Part shown: positions 7,546-15,470 of the stretch, in pieces
How positions within the stretch are numbered: the first letter of the stretch is position 1
How the letters are laid out: every line of letters starts with the position of its first letter
Source: Kuafuiihalomonas sp050331295
GTDB lineage: Bacteria > Myxococcota > Kuafuiibacteriia > Kuafuiibacteriales > Kuafuiibacteriaceae
Length of the DNA stretch: 64,000 nucleotides
Direction of reading: 5' to 3'
Assembly: GCA_050331295.1 (NCBI GenBank)
Contig: JBHJGZ010000003.1
Location: 186,001-250,000 of the forward strand
Notes under the pieces: model-generated
What the model saw: the letters and a program-made list of their open reading frames with translations, nothing else
What the model was told of the DNA's origin: nothing
The model's database searches: none
Position numbers and translations under genes: made by a program

Positions 7546-10004
7546 TGCACGCTCGAGACCTCGAGATTGTCCAACCAGGGACTCGAGAGGCTGAAATCAT
7601 CGAAGAAGAGTTGAGTCTTCTCGCAAAGGTTCAAAAAGAACTGGCTCGCGAGCAACTCGATCAGGCGGCTCAAGCGGAGTACGATCAGGAGCTCCTTTCG
7701 CTCCGAGATCAAATCTCGGAGGCCCATGCTGAAGACTTGGCCCCCCTCATCGCGGAGATGTATCGGATGCAGGCCCTCGGGGCTGCGAACGGAAAAGGAA
7801 GGAGCCTGCCGGTCGACGTCAACTGCCCTTACTTTGGTCATCTGAAGCTCGACGATGGGAAAAAGACCCGAGACGTGCTGATCGGCAACCGGGGCTTCGT
7901 GAAGGCCGGAACCGACGTCGCCATCGTCGACTGGAGAAACGCGCCCGTCTCTCGGATCTATTATCGCTACGAGGAGGGTGACGACTACGATGAAGCCTTC
8001 GGTGGCCGAGCGAATTCCGGGGTGGTCGAGGCCCGTCGGACGGTCAGCATCGTAAACGGCCAGCTCCGGCGCATCGCATGGTCGACGGGCTCCGTAGCGC
8101 GAAAAGCAGACGGAGACTGGGTGACCATTCCCGCCGACCATCGGCCGAGTCTGGCGGGAGGAGCCGGGGTCGCGAGTCGCCCACCTGCGGCCCATGAGCC
8201 TCCTCCCAAGTTCGAACCCGGTAGCCTCGGCGTCGTAGGCGACGAGAGCCTTCGAGAAGACAAGTATCTTCGTGAGATCACGGCGCTCATCGACCGCAAG
8301 CAGTTCGAACTGATCACCAAGCCAGATAGCGGTATCGTCATCCTCCAAGGAGGTGCTGGGAGCGGCAAGACAACGGTCGCACTTCATCGCGCCGCCTACC
8401 TGCACTTCCAGGACCCCTCTATCTTTTCGCCCAAGAAGATGTCCGTCATCGTCAAGAGCGAGCCTCTGACGGAGTACATCAGTCGTGTTCTTCCCTCGCT
8501 CGACGTGGCTGGGACCCAAGTACTGACACTGTCGGCATGGATGGAAAGGACTCGAAAAAAGGTTCTGCCCGAACTGAAGCAAAAGCGGGTCGAAGCGCCC
8601 GCCCACGTGGCTCGGATCAAGAAGCATCCGGCGATCCTCGCCCTGCTCGACGCGGGGGCGGAAAGGGAGGCGCGCGCGATTCGAGAGCAGCTCGAAGCAA
8701 AGCTCGAGGAGCCGGCACGGCGCGCGGTCCTTCAGAAATGGGATGGCGCCCGAAAGCAGGCACTTCTAACCCGCGTCCGGGAGCTCGGTCGGTGGGTAGA
8801 CGGCGTCGCAGCGCAACGGGCCGGGGTCGACGCGAATGCCCGACGGGTCGTGCAAGGGATCCTCCGACGAGCCAAGTCTGCCGGCGACGACGTCTTTTCG
8901 GCGTGGACCGAAATTCTGACGGATCCGGCCCTCCTACGGGAGGCGTTGCATCAAAAAGCGCCTGGCCAGTTCAACGATGATGATATCGACGCGTTCGTCC
9001 GATGGACATCCCTCCAGGCTGACGACTCCCCCGTGCCAGACGAAACCGAAGAGCCTTCGTCTCGTCCACGACCCAGGGGAAAACGGGCTGAGTTGGAAGC
9101 GATGGAGGCAGAGCACGTGGCGGAGGAGTCCGTGGACCGTCACGACGACCGGAGCCTCGGCGCCGACGGTGTCGCGGTGGACGAAGAAGGTCCGCGCGGC
9201 AGACTCGACGAACATGATGACGCGCTCCTTCTCCGCCTCGTTCAGCTCAAATATGGAGGTCTGCCCGTCGCCGGCACCGCAAAGACGATCACATATGAAC
9301 ATGTGATCGTGGACGAAGCGCAGGACCTCTCTCCCACCGACATCGCAGTGCTACGAGGTGCCTTGACTCGTCGGGAATGCATGACGCTCGCGGGAGACAC
9401 CGCCCAGAAGCTCATCTTCGACAACGGTTTTGAAACCTGGGACGCCCTCTTGGCCGATGTGGGCATTCAGGGCGTCAAGATCGACCAACTCAAAGTCAGC
9501 TATCGATCCACCCGTCCGGTCGTCGACTTCTCTCGACACGTTCTCGGACCGCTGGCGGATCCTGAGCCCCCGGTCGTGCCGCGCGACGGCGTCCCGGTAG
9601 AGCAATTCACCTTCGGTTCGACGGGGGAGGCGATCGCTTTCCTGGGAGAAGCACTTCGGTCTCTGGTTCTTCGCGAACGAAAAGCCAATATTGCAGTCAT
9701 CGCCCGATATGCGGCCCAAGCCGATATCTATGCCCAAGGCCTTCGGCGTTCAGAGGTCCCGGCGGTCCGCCGCGTATTCGGAAAAGACTTCAGCTTTGCC
9801 CCTGGGATCGACGTCGTGGACGTGGCTCAAGTCAAAGGTCTCGAGTATGACTACGTGGTGTTGGTAGAGGTCAACGCCAACACCTACCCCGAGGTGAAAG
9901 AAGCCCGACACCTCCTCCATATCGCCGCTACGCGAACAGTTCACCAGCTCTGGGTGCTTTCGACTTCCGAGCCCTCACCCCTTCTTCCGGACAGCATCTT
10001 CTAG
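7545..10004 (+). CDS. HelD-like superfamily 1 helicase / RNA polymerase recycling factor
   Basis: An 819-residue UvrD/Rep-type ATPase of the HelD or helicase IV group. An N-terminal coiled coil (about residues 10-75) precedes the HelD-type segment YFGHLKLDDG...VLIGNRGF...VAIVDWRNAPVSRIYYRYEEGDDY. Walker A is GGAGSGKT (269-276), Walker B is VIVDEAQDLSP, motif IV region is KVSYRSTRPVVDFSR, and the C-terminal motifs are VDVAQVKGLEYDYVVLVEV and LLHIAATRTVHQLWVLST. HelD proteins remove stalled RNA polymerase from DNA using a coiled-coil arm, so that role is likely but inferred. An odd charged, low-complexity insertion sits at roughly residues 491-555. It overlaps the M23 gene by 1 bp, an unusual pairing. 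Confidence 0.88.
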   Translation: MHARDLEIVQPGTREAEIIEEELSLLAKVQKELAREQLDQAAQAEYDQELLSLRDQISEAHAEDLAPLIAEMYRMQALGAANGKGRSLPVDVNCPYFGHLKLDDGKKTRDVLIGNRGFVKAGTDVAIVDWRNAPVSRIYYRYEEGDDYDEAFGGRANSGVVEARRTVSIVNGQLRRIAWSTGSVARKADGDWVTIPADHRPSLAGGAGVASRPPAAHEPPPKFEPGSLGVVGDESLREDKYLREITALIDRKQFELITKPDSGIVILQGGAGSGKTTVALHRAAYLHFQDPSIFSPKKMSVIVKSEPLTEYISRVLPSLDVAGTQVLTLSAWMERTRKKVLPELKQKRVEAPAHVARIKKHPAILALLDAGAEREARAIREQLEAKLEEPARRAVLQKWDGARKQALLTRVRELGRWVDGVAAQRAGVDANARRVVQGILRRAKSAGDDVFSAWTEILTDPALLREALHQKAPGQFNDDDIDAFVRWTSLQADDSPVPDETEEPSSRPRPRGKRAELEAMEAEHVAEESVDRHDDRSLGADGVAVDEEGPRGRLDEHDDALLLRLVQLKYGGLPVAGTAKTITYEHVIVDEAQDLSPTDIAVLRGALTRRECMTLAGDTAQKLIFDNGFETWDALLADVGIQGVKIDQLKVSYRSTRPVVDFSRHVLGPLADPEPPVVPRDGVPVEQFTFGSTGEAIAFLGEALRSLVLRERKANIAVIARYAAQADIYAQGLRRSEVPAVRRVFGKDFSFAPGIDVVDVAQVKGLEYDYVVLVEVNANTYPEVKEARHLLHIAATRTVHQLWVLSTSEPSPLLPDSIF

Positions 10005-10078
10005 GAACTTGCCGGTCGCTTCGGAAACTCCGAACACCTAGCCTTGACTCGGTTTCCCAGAAGACCTGAAAGGAAGGC

Positions 10079-10921
10079 GTGCTCATTGCCATCGGAGTGG
10101 CGGTCTTCGTCCTCGTTCTGTTCGTCGCCAGCGGCATCAAGGTCATCAAAGAGTTCGACCGAGGCATCATCCTCCGGCTCGGGACCTATACCGGGAAGCC
10201 CGTAGGCCCGGGTCTGACCTTCGTCATCCCATTGATCGATCGCCTTTATGCCGTCGACCTCAGAGTGGTGGCGCGCGACGTTCCGCCGCAGGACGTCATC
10301 ACTCGGGACAACGTCTCGGTTAAGGTCAATGCCGTCATCTACTTCAAGGTTGTTCACCCCGACAAAGCGATTCTGAACGTAGAGAACTATCTCTATGCAA
10401 CGAGTCAATATGCGCAAACCACCTTGCGAGCCATTCTGGGGCAAGCAGATCTCGACGACCTGCTATCAAAGCGCGAAGAGATCAATCAGCAGCTTCAGGA
10501 AGTGATCGACGCTCATACCGATCCTTGGGGAGTCAAAGTCACCAGTGTCGAGGTCAAGCACGTCGACCTTCCGACCGAGATGCAGCGTGCCATGGCACGT
10601 CAGGCGGAGGCCGAGCGGTACCGTCGTGCAAAGGTCATCGCGGCGGAGGGCGAGTTTCAAGCCGCAGATCGACTGTCCGACGCGGCCAAAATCATCGCCA
10701 CGTCTCCGGGTGCCATCACCTTGCGCTACCTGCAAACGCTTCAGGAGATTGCGGTGGAAAACAACAGCACCACGATCTTCCCGATCCCCATCGACCTTCT
10801 CCAAGGCTTGCAAAACGCCGTGGCGCGAAACATCGATCCCACCACGGTCGCGCAACTCCAGGAGGAAGCCAAGGCCCGCACCGACCGGTCTCTGGTCGAG
10901 CCCACGCCCCCCTCCGAGTAG
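10079..10921 (+). CDS. SPFH/band-7 (stomatin-like) membrane protein
   Basis: A 280-residue stomatin/slipin-type protein. One N-terminal membrane segment (LIAIGVAVFVLVLFVASGI) is followed by the SPFH domain: KEFDRGIILRLGTYTGKPVGPGLTFVIP, DVPPQDVITRDNVSVKVNAVIYFKV, YAQTTLRAILGQADLDDLLSKREEIN, and the post-SPFH helix VKHVDLPTEMQRAMARQAEAERYRRAKVIAAEGE. These proteins form membrane microdomain oligomers and often act with NfeD partners. An nfeD gene lies about 2.3 kb downstream on the opposite strand (13230-14738), which may be meaningful. The start is GTG at 10079, with AAGGAAGG just upstream. The gap to the helicase stop is 74 bp. kamA starts 8 bp after the stop codon. Confidence 0.93.
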   Translation: MLIAIGVAVFVLVLFVASGIKVIKEFDRGIILRLGTYTGKPVGPGLTFVIPLIDRLYAVDLRVVARDVPPQDVITRDNVSVKVNAVIYFKVVHPDKAILNVENYLYATSQYAQTTLRAILGQADLDDLLSKREEINQQLQEVIDAHTDPWGVKVTSVEVKHVDLPTEMQRAMARQAEAERYRRAKVIAAEGEFQAADRLSDAAKIIATSPGAITLRYLQTLQEIAVENNSTTIFPIPIDLLQGLQNAVARNIDPTTVAQLQEEAKARTDRSLVEPTPPSE

Positions 10922-10929
10922 CAACGACC

Positions 10930-12081
10930 ATGACGCAGCGGCGAGCACCTTGGGCCGAAGTCGCAGACAGCGACTGGGGGGACTGGGGATGGCAATTTCG
11001 AAACCGGATCCACGACCTCCGGACCGCGCGGGCCGCCTTCCGCCTCACGGCCCGAGAGGTGTCCGGCCTCGAGGATACCGGCGTCCGATTCCGATTCGGA
11101 GTGACGCCGTACTACGCGGAACTTGCAGACCCAACTGATGACACCTGCGCCATCCGTCGGCAAATCATTCCAATCGCCGAAGAGGCTTGGATTCTTCCCG
11201 GTCATCGCGCTGACCCTCTCGGTGAAGAGCCGAGAGAAGTCGTGCCCAATCTCGTCCACCGGTACCCGGACCGAGTGCTTCTTCTGAGCACCGACCGGTG
11301 TCCGGTGTATTGCCGCTTTTGCACCCGGCGTCGGATTGTGGGCCGCCTAGAACGCCAATCGACCCGCAGTCAGTTGTTCCAGGCGTACCGCTACATTCGC
11401 GCCAACCGCGAGATCAAAGAAGTCATCGTTTCCGGGGGCGATGCTCTGATGCTCGGCGACAATCAGCTCACGCATATCCTGTCCAATCTTCGAGCGATTC
11501 CTCATGTCGAAATCATTCGTGTGGCGACACGAATGCCGGTCACCTGTCCCATGCGAATCACCGAACGTCTGGTGGAGCGACTCCGAAGATACGGTCCGAT
11601 CTATGTCATGACGCACTTCAATCATCCGCGGGAGTGCACAACCGCAGCAGAAGAAGCGGTGGCACGCATGGTCGACTCCGGACTCGTCGTCTACAACCAG
11701 AGCGTGCTGTTGGCTGGAATCAATGACCGGGTATCGATCTTCCGAGAGCTCAATCGACGGCTGGTCCGTATGCGTATCACACCGTATTACCTTCACCAGT
11801 GCGACATGGCAGAGGGCATCGAGCATTTCCGTACCCCTCTTTCGAAAGGACTCGAGATCATCGAAGGCTTGCGGGGTCACCAGAGCGGCCTCGCCGTACC
11901 GCAGTTTTGCGTGGATGTGCCTGGTGGCTTGGGGAAGATCACGCTGGTACCTGAGTGGACCGTAGAGCGCGGACCTGATCGAACGCGATTTCGAACCTAT
12001 ACTGGCGAAATCGCCGACTACGCAGACCCGCGCCCGATGGCGCCGAACGATGACGTTGACAGCCCAATGACCGGTCCATAG
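10930..12081 (+). CDS. kamA: Lysine 2,3-aminomutase (radical SAM, PLP)
   Basis: A 383-residue radical SAM enzyme that should convert L-lysine to beta-lysine using a 4Fe-4S cluster, SAM and PLP. The cluster motif is CPVYCRFC within VPNLVHRYPDRVLLLSTDRCPVYCRFCTRRR (split here: VPNLVHRYPDRVLLLSTD, then the cluster). GGLGKITL holds the predicted PLP lysine. The lysine-specific acidic residues are present in GINDR and HQCDMAEG, followed by HFRTPLSKG as in clostridial KamA rather than EpmB. The C-terminal zinc-binding cysteines of the clostridial enzyme are missing; the protein ends in a short acidic tail. The ATG at 10930 is 8 bp after the band-7 stop. No beta-lysine acetyltransferase (ablB) or efp/epm gene is nearby, so the fate of beta-lysine (compatible solute, catabolism) is unknown. 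Confidence 0.87.
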   Translation: MTQRRAPWAEVADSDWGDWGWQFRNRIHDLRTARAAFRLTAREVSGLEDTGVRFRFGVTPYYAELADPTDDTCAIRRQIIPIAEEAWILPGHRADPLGEEPREVVPNLVHRYPDRVLLLSTDRCPVYCRFCTRRRIVGRLERQSTRSQLFQAYRYIRANREIKEVIVSGGDALMLGDNQLTHILSNLRAIPHVEIIRVATRMPVTCPMRITERLVERLRRYGPIYVMTHFNHPRECTTAAEEAVARMVDSGLVVYNQSVLLAGINDRVSIFRELNRRLVRMRITPYYLHQCDMAEGIEHFRTPLSKGLEIIEGLRGHQSGLAVPQFCVDVPGGLGKITLVPEWTVERGPDRTRFRTYTGEIADYADPRPMAPNDDVDSPMTGP

Positions 12082-12122
12082 TTTCGAGCGCCTCTGCACG
12101 GCAGGGAGACACCGCGAGCACC

Positions 12123-12398
12123 ATGACCAAAGCCGAACTCATCGAAAAGCTGCAAAAAGGAAGCGCCAAGGGGATGTCTAAGCGGGCCATCGCCGAGATG
12201 GTGGATGAGGTGTTCGAGCACATTGCTAAATCGGTGAAGAAAGAGAAGCGCTTCGCATATCCGGGATTCGGGACATTCACGCTTCGACGACGCAAGGCTC
12301 GGATAGGTCGCAACCCAAAGACAAAAGAAGAGATTCAGATTCCCCCCTCCAAGACCGTGACGTTTCGACCGGCTCCCAACTTGAAGAGTTCTCTTTGA
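12123..12398 (+). CDS. HU-family nucleoid protein
   Basis: A 91-residue HU/IHF-type DNA-bending protein. It begins MTKAELIEKLQ, has the dimer helices KRAIAEMVDEVFEHIAKSVKKEKRFAYPGFGTF and the beta-arm consensus GRNPKTKEEIQIPPSKTVTFRPAPNLK; the usual RNPxT at the arm tip is present as RNPKT. The C-terminus is close to the canonical end. A GGGAGA site lies about 13 nt upstream of the ATG. It sits 41 bp after kamA and converges on uppP. Several HU paralogues are likely in the genome, so I give no letter. Confidence 0.94.
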   Translation: MTKAELIEKLQKGSAKGMSKRAIAEMVDEVFEHIAKSVKKEKRFAYPGFGTFTLRRRKARIGRNPKTKEEIQIPPSKTVTFRPAPNLKSSL

Positions 12399-12426
12399 AT
12401 GGGCGGTGGCTCGACTCGCTACCCGC

Positions 12427-13233
12427 TCAGTCAGAGAGCAAGAGTCCCAACACGGATAGAGGAAACAGGTAGAGCGAAAACCACCAGAATCGTCCGTAGC
12501 GGATGAGTTGCACCAACCAAGACAGCGCGAGGTAGCCGATGAGAGCCGACGTGGCGAATCCAGCTGCGAGTGCCAATGTCTGATCCGGCGCAAACCGGAT
12601 CCCGTCCTTGGCGGCGATGACCATCGCACCAAGTATTGCGGGAATCGACATGATGAATGAAAAGCGTGCTGCCTCCGCACGACCCACTCGTAGGAGGAGA
12701 GCCGTCGCGATGGTGGTACCAGAACGCGAGATACCAGGCGTGATGGCGAGTCCCTGGGCGACCCCCAATGCCAGCGCGACACCCCATTCAATCGAGCGTC
12801 CTCTACCTTTGAGCTCGACGAAACGGGTGGAGGTCAAGAGGCAAGCCGTGAAGAGCATGGCGCCGAAGACAGCGCGAGGATCGTGAAAAAGAGCTTCGAA
12901 GCGGTCTTTGAAAAGAATTCCGATCAAGCCCGTCGGAACCGTCGCCACAAGGACCATCAACAGCCAATACCTTCTTTGGGGTGCAGCAGGAGAGTCGTCT
13001 CGATGGAACGCTGCCCGGCCGAGACTCTCAATTTCGCTTCGATAGAATAGGAGGACGGGTAGGAGGGTCCCCAGGTGGAGCATGAGATCGAACAGTACGG
13101 CATCATCTTTGAACGCGAAGTCCGCGCCAAAGAGGCTTTGGATGAGAACCAGGTGCCCAGAAGAACTGACCGGCAAGAACTCCGTCAGCCCCTGAACGAT
13201 TCCGAGAAGAATGGCCTGTAGCAGATCCGTCAT
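12427..13233 (-). CDS. uppP: Undecaprenyl-diphosphatase (BacA/UppP)
   Basis: A 268-residue polytopic membrane enzyme that dephosphorylates undecaprenyl diphosphate to recycle the carrier lipid for peptidoglycan and O-antigen synthesis. It also gives bacitracin tolerance in other species. Both BacA family signatures are intact: GIVQGLTEFLPVSSSGHL near the N-terminus, holding the catalytic glutamate, and AITPGISRSGTTIATALLL with the PGxSRSxxT motif. About eight hydrophobic segments are evident. Its ATG overlaps the nfeD stop by 4 bp (ATGA), making it the last gene of the coaBC-udg-nfeD-uppP operon. Length is normal. Confidence 0.96.
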   Translation of the reverse strand: MTDLLQAILLGIVQGLTEFLPVSSSGHLVLIQSLFGADFAFKDDAVLFDLMLHLGTLLPVLLFYRSEIESLGRAAFHRDDSPAAPQRRYWLLMVLVATVPTGLIGILFKDRFEALFHDPRAVFGAMLFTACLLTSTRFVELKGRGRSIEWGVALALGVAQGLAITPGISRSGTTIATALLLRVGRAEAARFSFIMSIPAILGAMVIAAKDGIRFAPDQTLALAAGFATSALIGYLALSWLVQLIRYGRFWWFSLYLFPLSVLGLLLSD

Positions 13234-14738
13234 CGAGACGGCTCATCCGACCCTGCGTCCACTGGGAGCGCACTTGCCGAAGCCACATCGTCCACGATGA
13301 GCTTCATGCCCTCGACTGCCACGACCCGCACCGTTTGGTCGGGCTCGAGCTGTCCAACCCTCGACCGGGCCGTCCAATACTCGCCATCCACAAAGACCTG
13401 CCCTCCTTGGGGAGAAACGGTTCGCAATACCCGCGCTGATTTTCCCAGAAGTGTATCTACCCCCGAGAGCTTGGGTCCTATCTTCCGTCGCACGACGAAC
13501 ACCGACAAGTAGACCATCAAACCTGCCACCAAGACCAACAGCGGGAGGACATCGAGCCACGAGATCGCGAACGAAGGGTCGAGGTCGAATGCAGGATTGT
13601 CGACGTCGACGAGCAGGACCAATCCGAGGCCCAAACCAGCCAGACCCAGAAAGCCGAGGGCTCCAAACGTTGGGGTATAGAGCTCCGCAAAAAGAAGCCC
13701 CACACCTATCAGCAGCAAGAGGACGGCGCCGACGTTGATGGGAAGCTGTCCAACCGAAATGAGAGAACACAAGATGGCAAGGACGCCGAGGACCCCCGGA
13801 GCAATCAACCCCGGACTGTAGATCTCGACCAAAATTCCAAGGAGCCCCAACACTCCCAGGATCGCCGCGACACCAGGATTCGCGAGCAGGTTGAGGACTC
13901 GATTTCGAAGCGAAGGTTGATACTCGACGACCCTTGGGTCTTCGAGATCGAAAGCAACCTTGCGGCCATCCATCATCAGCTCGCGCTCGTGGAGCATCTG
14001 CAGAAGTTCGGCTCGGCTTTGGGCGATCAGATCCACGACACCGATTTCCACAGCCTTTTCGGCGTCGGCTGAGACGGAGTCACGAACCGCATCCTTCGCC
14101 CACTCGACGTTGCGATTGCGGGTGCTTGACAGGCCTTCCACCATGGCGAGCAGATCGTTCTCGGCTTTCCTGGCCATGTGGGTTCCGCCTGCCTCCTCCG
14201 GATCCCTTCCATCGCCGGTGACGGGGTGCGCAGCGCCGATGCGGGTCGCTGGCGCCATCGCTGCCACGTGGGCGGCGAGGGTAATGAACGTGCCCGCACT
14301 CGCGGCGTGCGCGCCGCTCGGGGTCACGTAAACGACGATGGGAATCCGGGCCGACAGAATGGCCTGGACCATTTCTTGAGTGGTGGACACGAGACCTCCA
14401 GGGGTATCGAGTTCGATGAGGAGGAACTGGGCCCCCTCGTCCTCGGCCCTTCGGATCGACTCCATCACGAAATTACCCATTCCGGGGTTCACGATGGCGT
14501 TGAATGCAACCAACGCGACCGACCCCGAGAGGCGCGCGGGGTCCCCCTCCGGGAGCGGCACCGGGTCCGGCTTCTCGTATTCTTTCTCATTGGTCGCTAT
14601 GGTAGCGGTCTGCGCCGTCACCATGTTGGACGGGTTCTCGGCCCACGCCCGATAAAGCCCACCGCTCGGCTCCGACGCGTGACCGGCGCTGGCGCGCAAC
14701 ACCAGAAGCCCCAGCGCAACCCACGGCCGCGAGATCAC
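13230..14738 (-). CDS. nfeD: NfeD-family membrane-bound ClpP-class serine protease
   Basis: A long-form NfeD protein of 502 residues. A signal-like N-terminus leads to a periplasmic ClpP-class domain: VALVAFNAIVNPGMGNFVMESIRRAEDEG, LLIELDTPGG, and the predicted nucleophile in SGAHAASAGTF. A general-base lysine candidate lies in HMARKAENDLL. Then come about five membrane helices (AILGVLGLLGILVEIYSPG onward) and a C-terminal NfeD OB-fold (VDTLLGKSARVLR... GEYWTARS). Long NfeD proteins cleave and regulate stomatins, so the band-7 protein at 10079-10921 is a plausible substrate or partner. The GTG start at 14738 overlaps the udg stop by 4 bp (GTGA); the open frame upstream of it is the udg antiframe and is rejected. 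Confidence 0.92.
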   Translation of the reverse strand: MISRPWVALGLLVLRASAGHASEPSGGLYRAWAENPSNMVTAQTATIATNEKEYEKPDPVPLPEGDPARLSGSVALVAFNAIVNPGMGNFVMESIRRAEDEGAQFLLIELDTPGGLVSTTQEMVQAILSARIPIVVYVTPSGAHAASAGTFITLAAHVAAMAPATRIGAAHPVTGDGRDPEEAGGTHMARKAENDLLAMVEGLSSTRNRNVEWAKDAVRDSVSADAEKAVEIGVVDLIAQSRAELLQMLHERELMMDGRKVAFDLEDPRVVEYQPSLRNRVLNLLANPGVAAILGVLGLLGILVEIYSPGLIAPGVLGVLAILCSLISVGQLPINVGAVLLLLIGVGLLFAELYTPTFGALGFLGLAGLGLGLVLLVDVDNPAFDLDPSFAISWLDVLPLLVLVAGLMVYLSVFVVRRKIGPKLSGVDTLLGKSARVLRTVSPQGGQVFVDGEYWTARSRVGQLEPDQTVRVVAVEGMKLIVDDVASASALPVDAGSDEPSR

Positions 14739-15463
14739 GATTCGCCCCCTCCCTGCCCTTTCGGGAGTCGACCCAGATGTCGAAGAACCGCCTGAATGTC
14801 CTCCCAAACCGGGCGCTTCTCGGCCGGGTTTCGGAGCAAGTAGGCGGGATGATAGGTGGGCATGACCGGTACATTCATGAATTCGCTCCACTGTCCGCGG
14901 AGACGGGTAATGGGCGTCTTGACCTGCAGCAAGGTTTGGGAAGCGTACTTGCCGAGGCACACGATGACTTTGGGTGCCACGAGCCGGATCTGAGCCGAAA
15001 GAAAGGGAACACATGCGTCGACTTCCACCGGTTCCGGGTCACGGTTGTTGGGCGGTCGACACTTCACGATATTGGCGATGTACACTTCGCTGCGCTTCAT
15101 GCCCATGCCCCTTTCGATGATCCGTGTGAGGAGTTCGCCGGCCTTGCCCACGAACGGCTCGCCGCGGCGATCCTCTTCTGCGCCCGGTCCTTCGCCCACG
15201 AACATGACATCGGCGGACGGGTTTCCAACTCCGAACACGATTTGTGTTCGGCCAGTCGCGAGCCCGCAGCGCGAGCAGTCTCCGAGGATCTCCCGCACCA
15301 CGTCGAGCGTGGGGGCTCGATCCAATCGAATCCGGTCCGGAAGAACCTCCGGCTCCAGCGATTGCTTCGGCCTAGGAGGCGTCCGCGGAACCAAACCGGT
15401 ACGACCGGCCCATTCGAGCTCCGCCTTGAGCTGTCGAACGAGATTCAACAACTGTTCGTTCAT
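14735..15463 (-). CDS. Uracil-DNA glycosylase, family 4 (iron-sulfur)
   Basis: A 242-residue family 4 uracil-DNA glycosylase that starts base excision repair by removing uracil from DNA. It contains the catalytic loop GEGPGAEEDRRGEPFVGKAGELL and the base-pocket motif PTYHPAYLLRNP. The four cysteines of the 4Fe-4S cluster appear as CSRC, IVKCRPP and ACVPFL. The N-terminal extension MNEQLLNLVRQLKAELEWAGRTGLVP resembles the phage SPO1 polymerase-like UDG relatives. The start at 15463 is preferred because the longer frame to 15529 would overlap coaBC by about 60 bp. It lies 7 bp after coaBC and overlaps nfeD by 4 bp. Confidence 0.93.
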   Translation of the reverse strand: MNEQLLNLVRQLKAELEWAGRTGLVPRTPPRPKQSLEPEVLPDRIRLDRAPTLDVVREILGDCSRCGLATGRTQIVFGVGNPSADVMFVGEGPGAEEDRRGEPFVGKAGELLTRIIERGMGMKRSEVYIANIVKCRPPNNRDPEPVEVDACVPFLSAQIRLVAPKVIVCLGKYASQTLLQVKTPITRLRGQWSEFMNVPVMPTYHPAYLLRNPAEKRPVWEDIQAVLRHLGRLPKGQGGGES

Positions 15464-15470
15464 CTGGATC

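Noticed and set aside
7368..8627. A 419-codon minus-strand frame opposite the M23 peptidase and helicase genes
   Set aside because: It is antisense to two strongly supported genes and matches no recognisable family.
10930..12081. EpmB (EF-P lysine aminomutase) as an alternative identity
   Set aside because: The QCDxxxGxEHFRTPLSKG block and length match KamA; EpmB lacks this and is usually shorter and near efp or epmA.
12396..12430. Hairpin between the HU and uppP genes as a bidirectional terminator
   Set aside because: The arms (GGCGGTGGC / GCTACCCGC) are mismatched and no T-tract follows on either strand.
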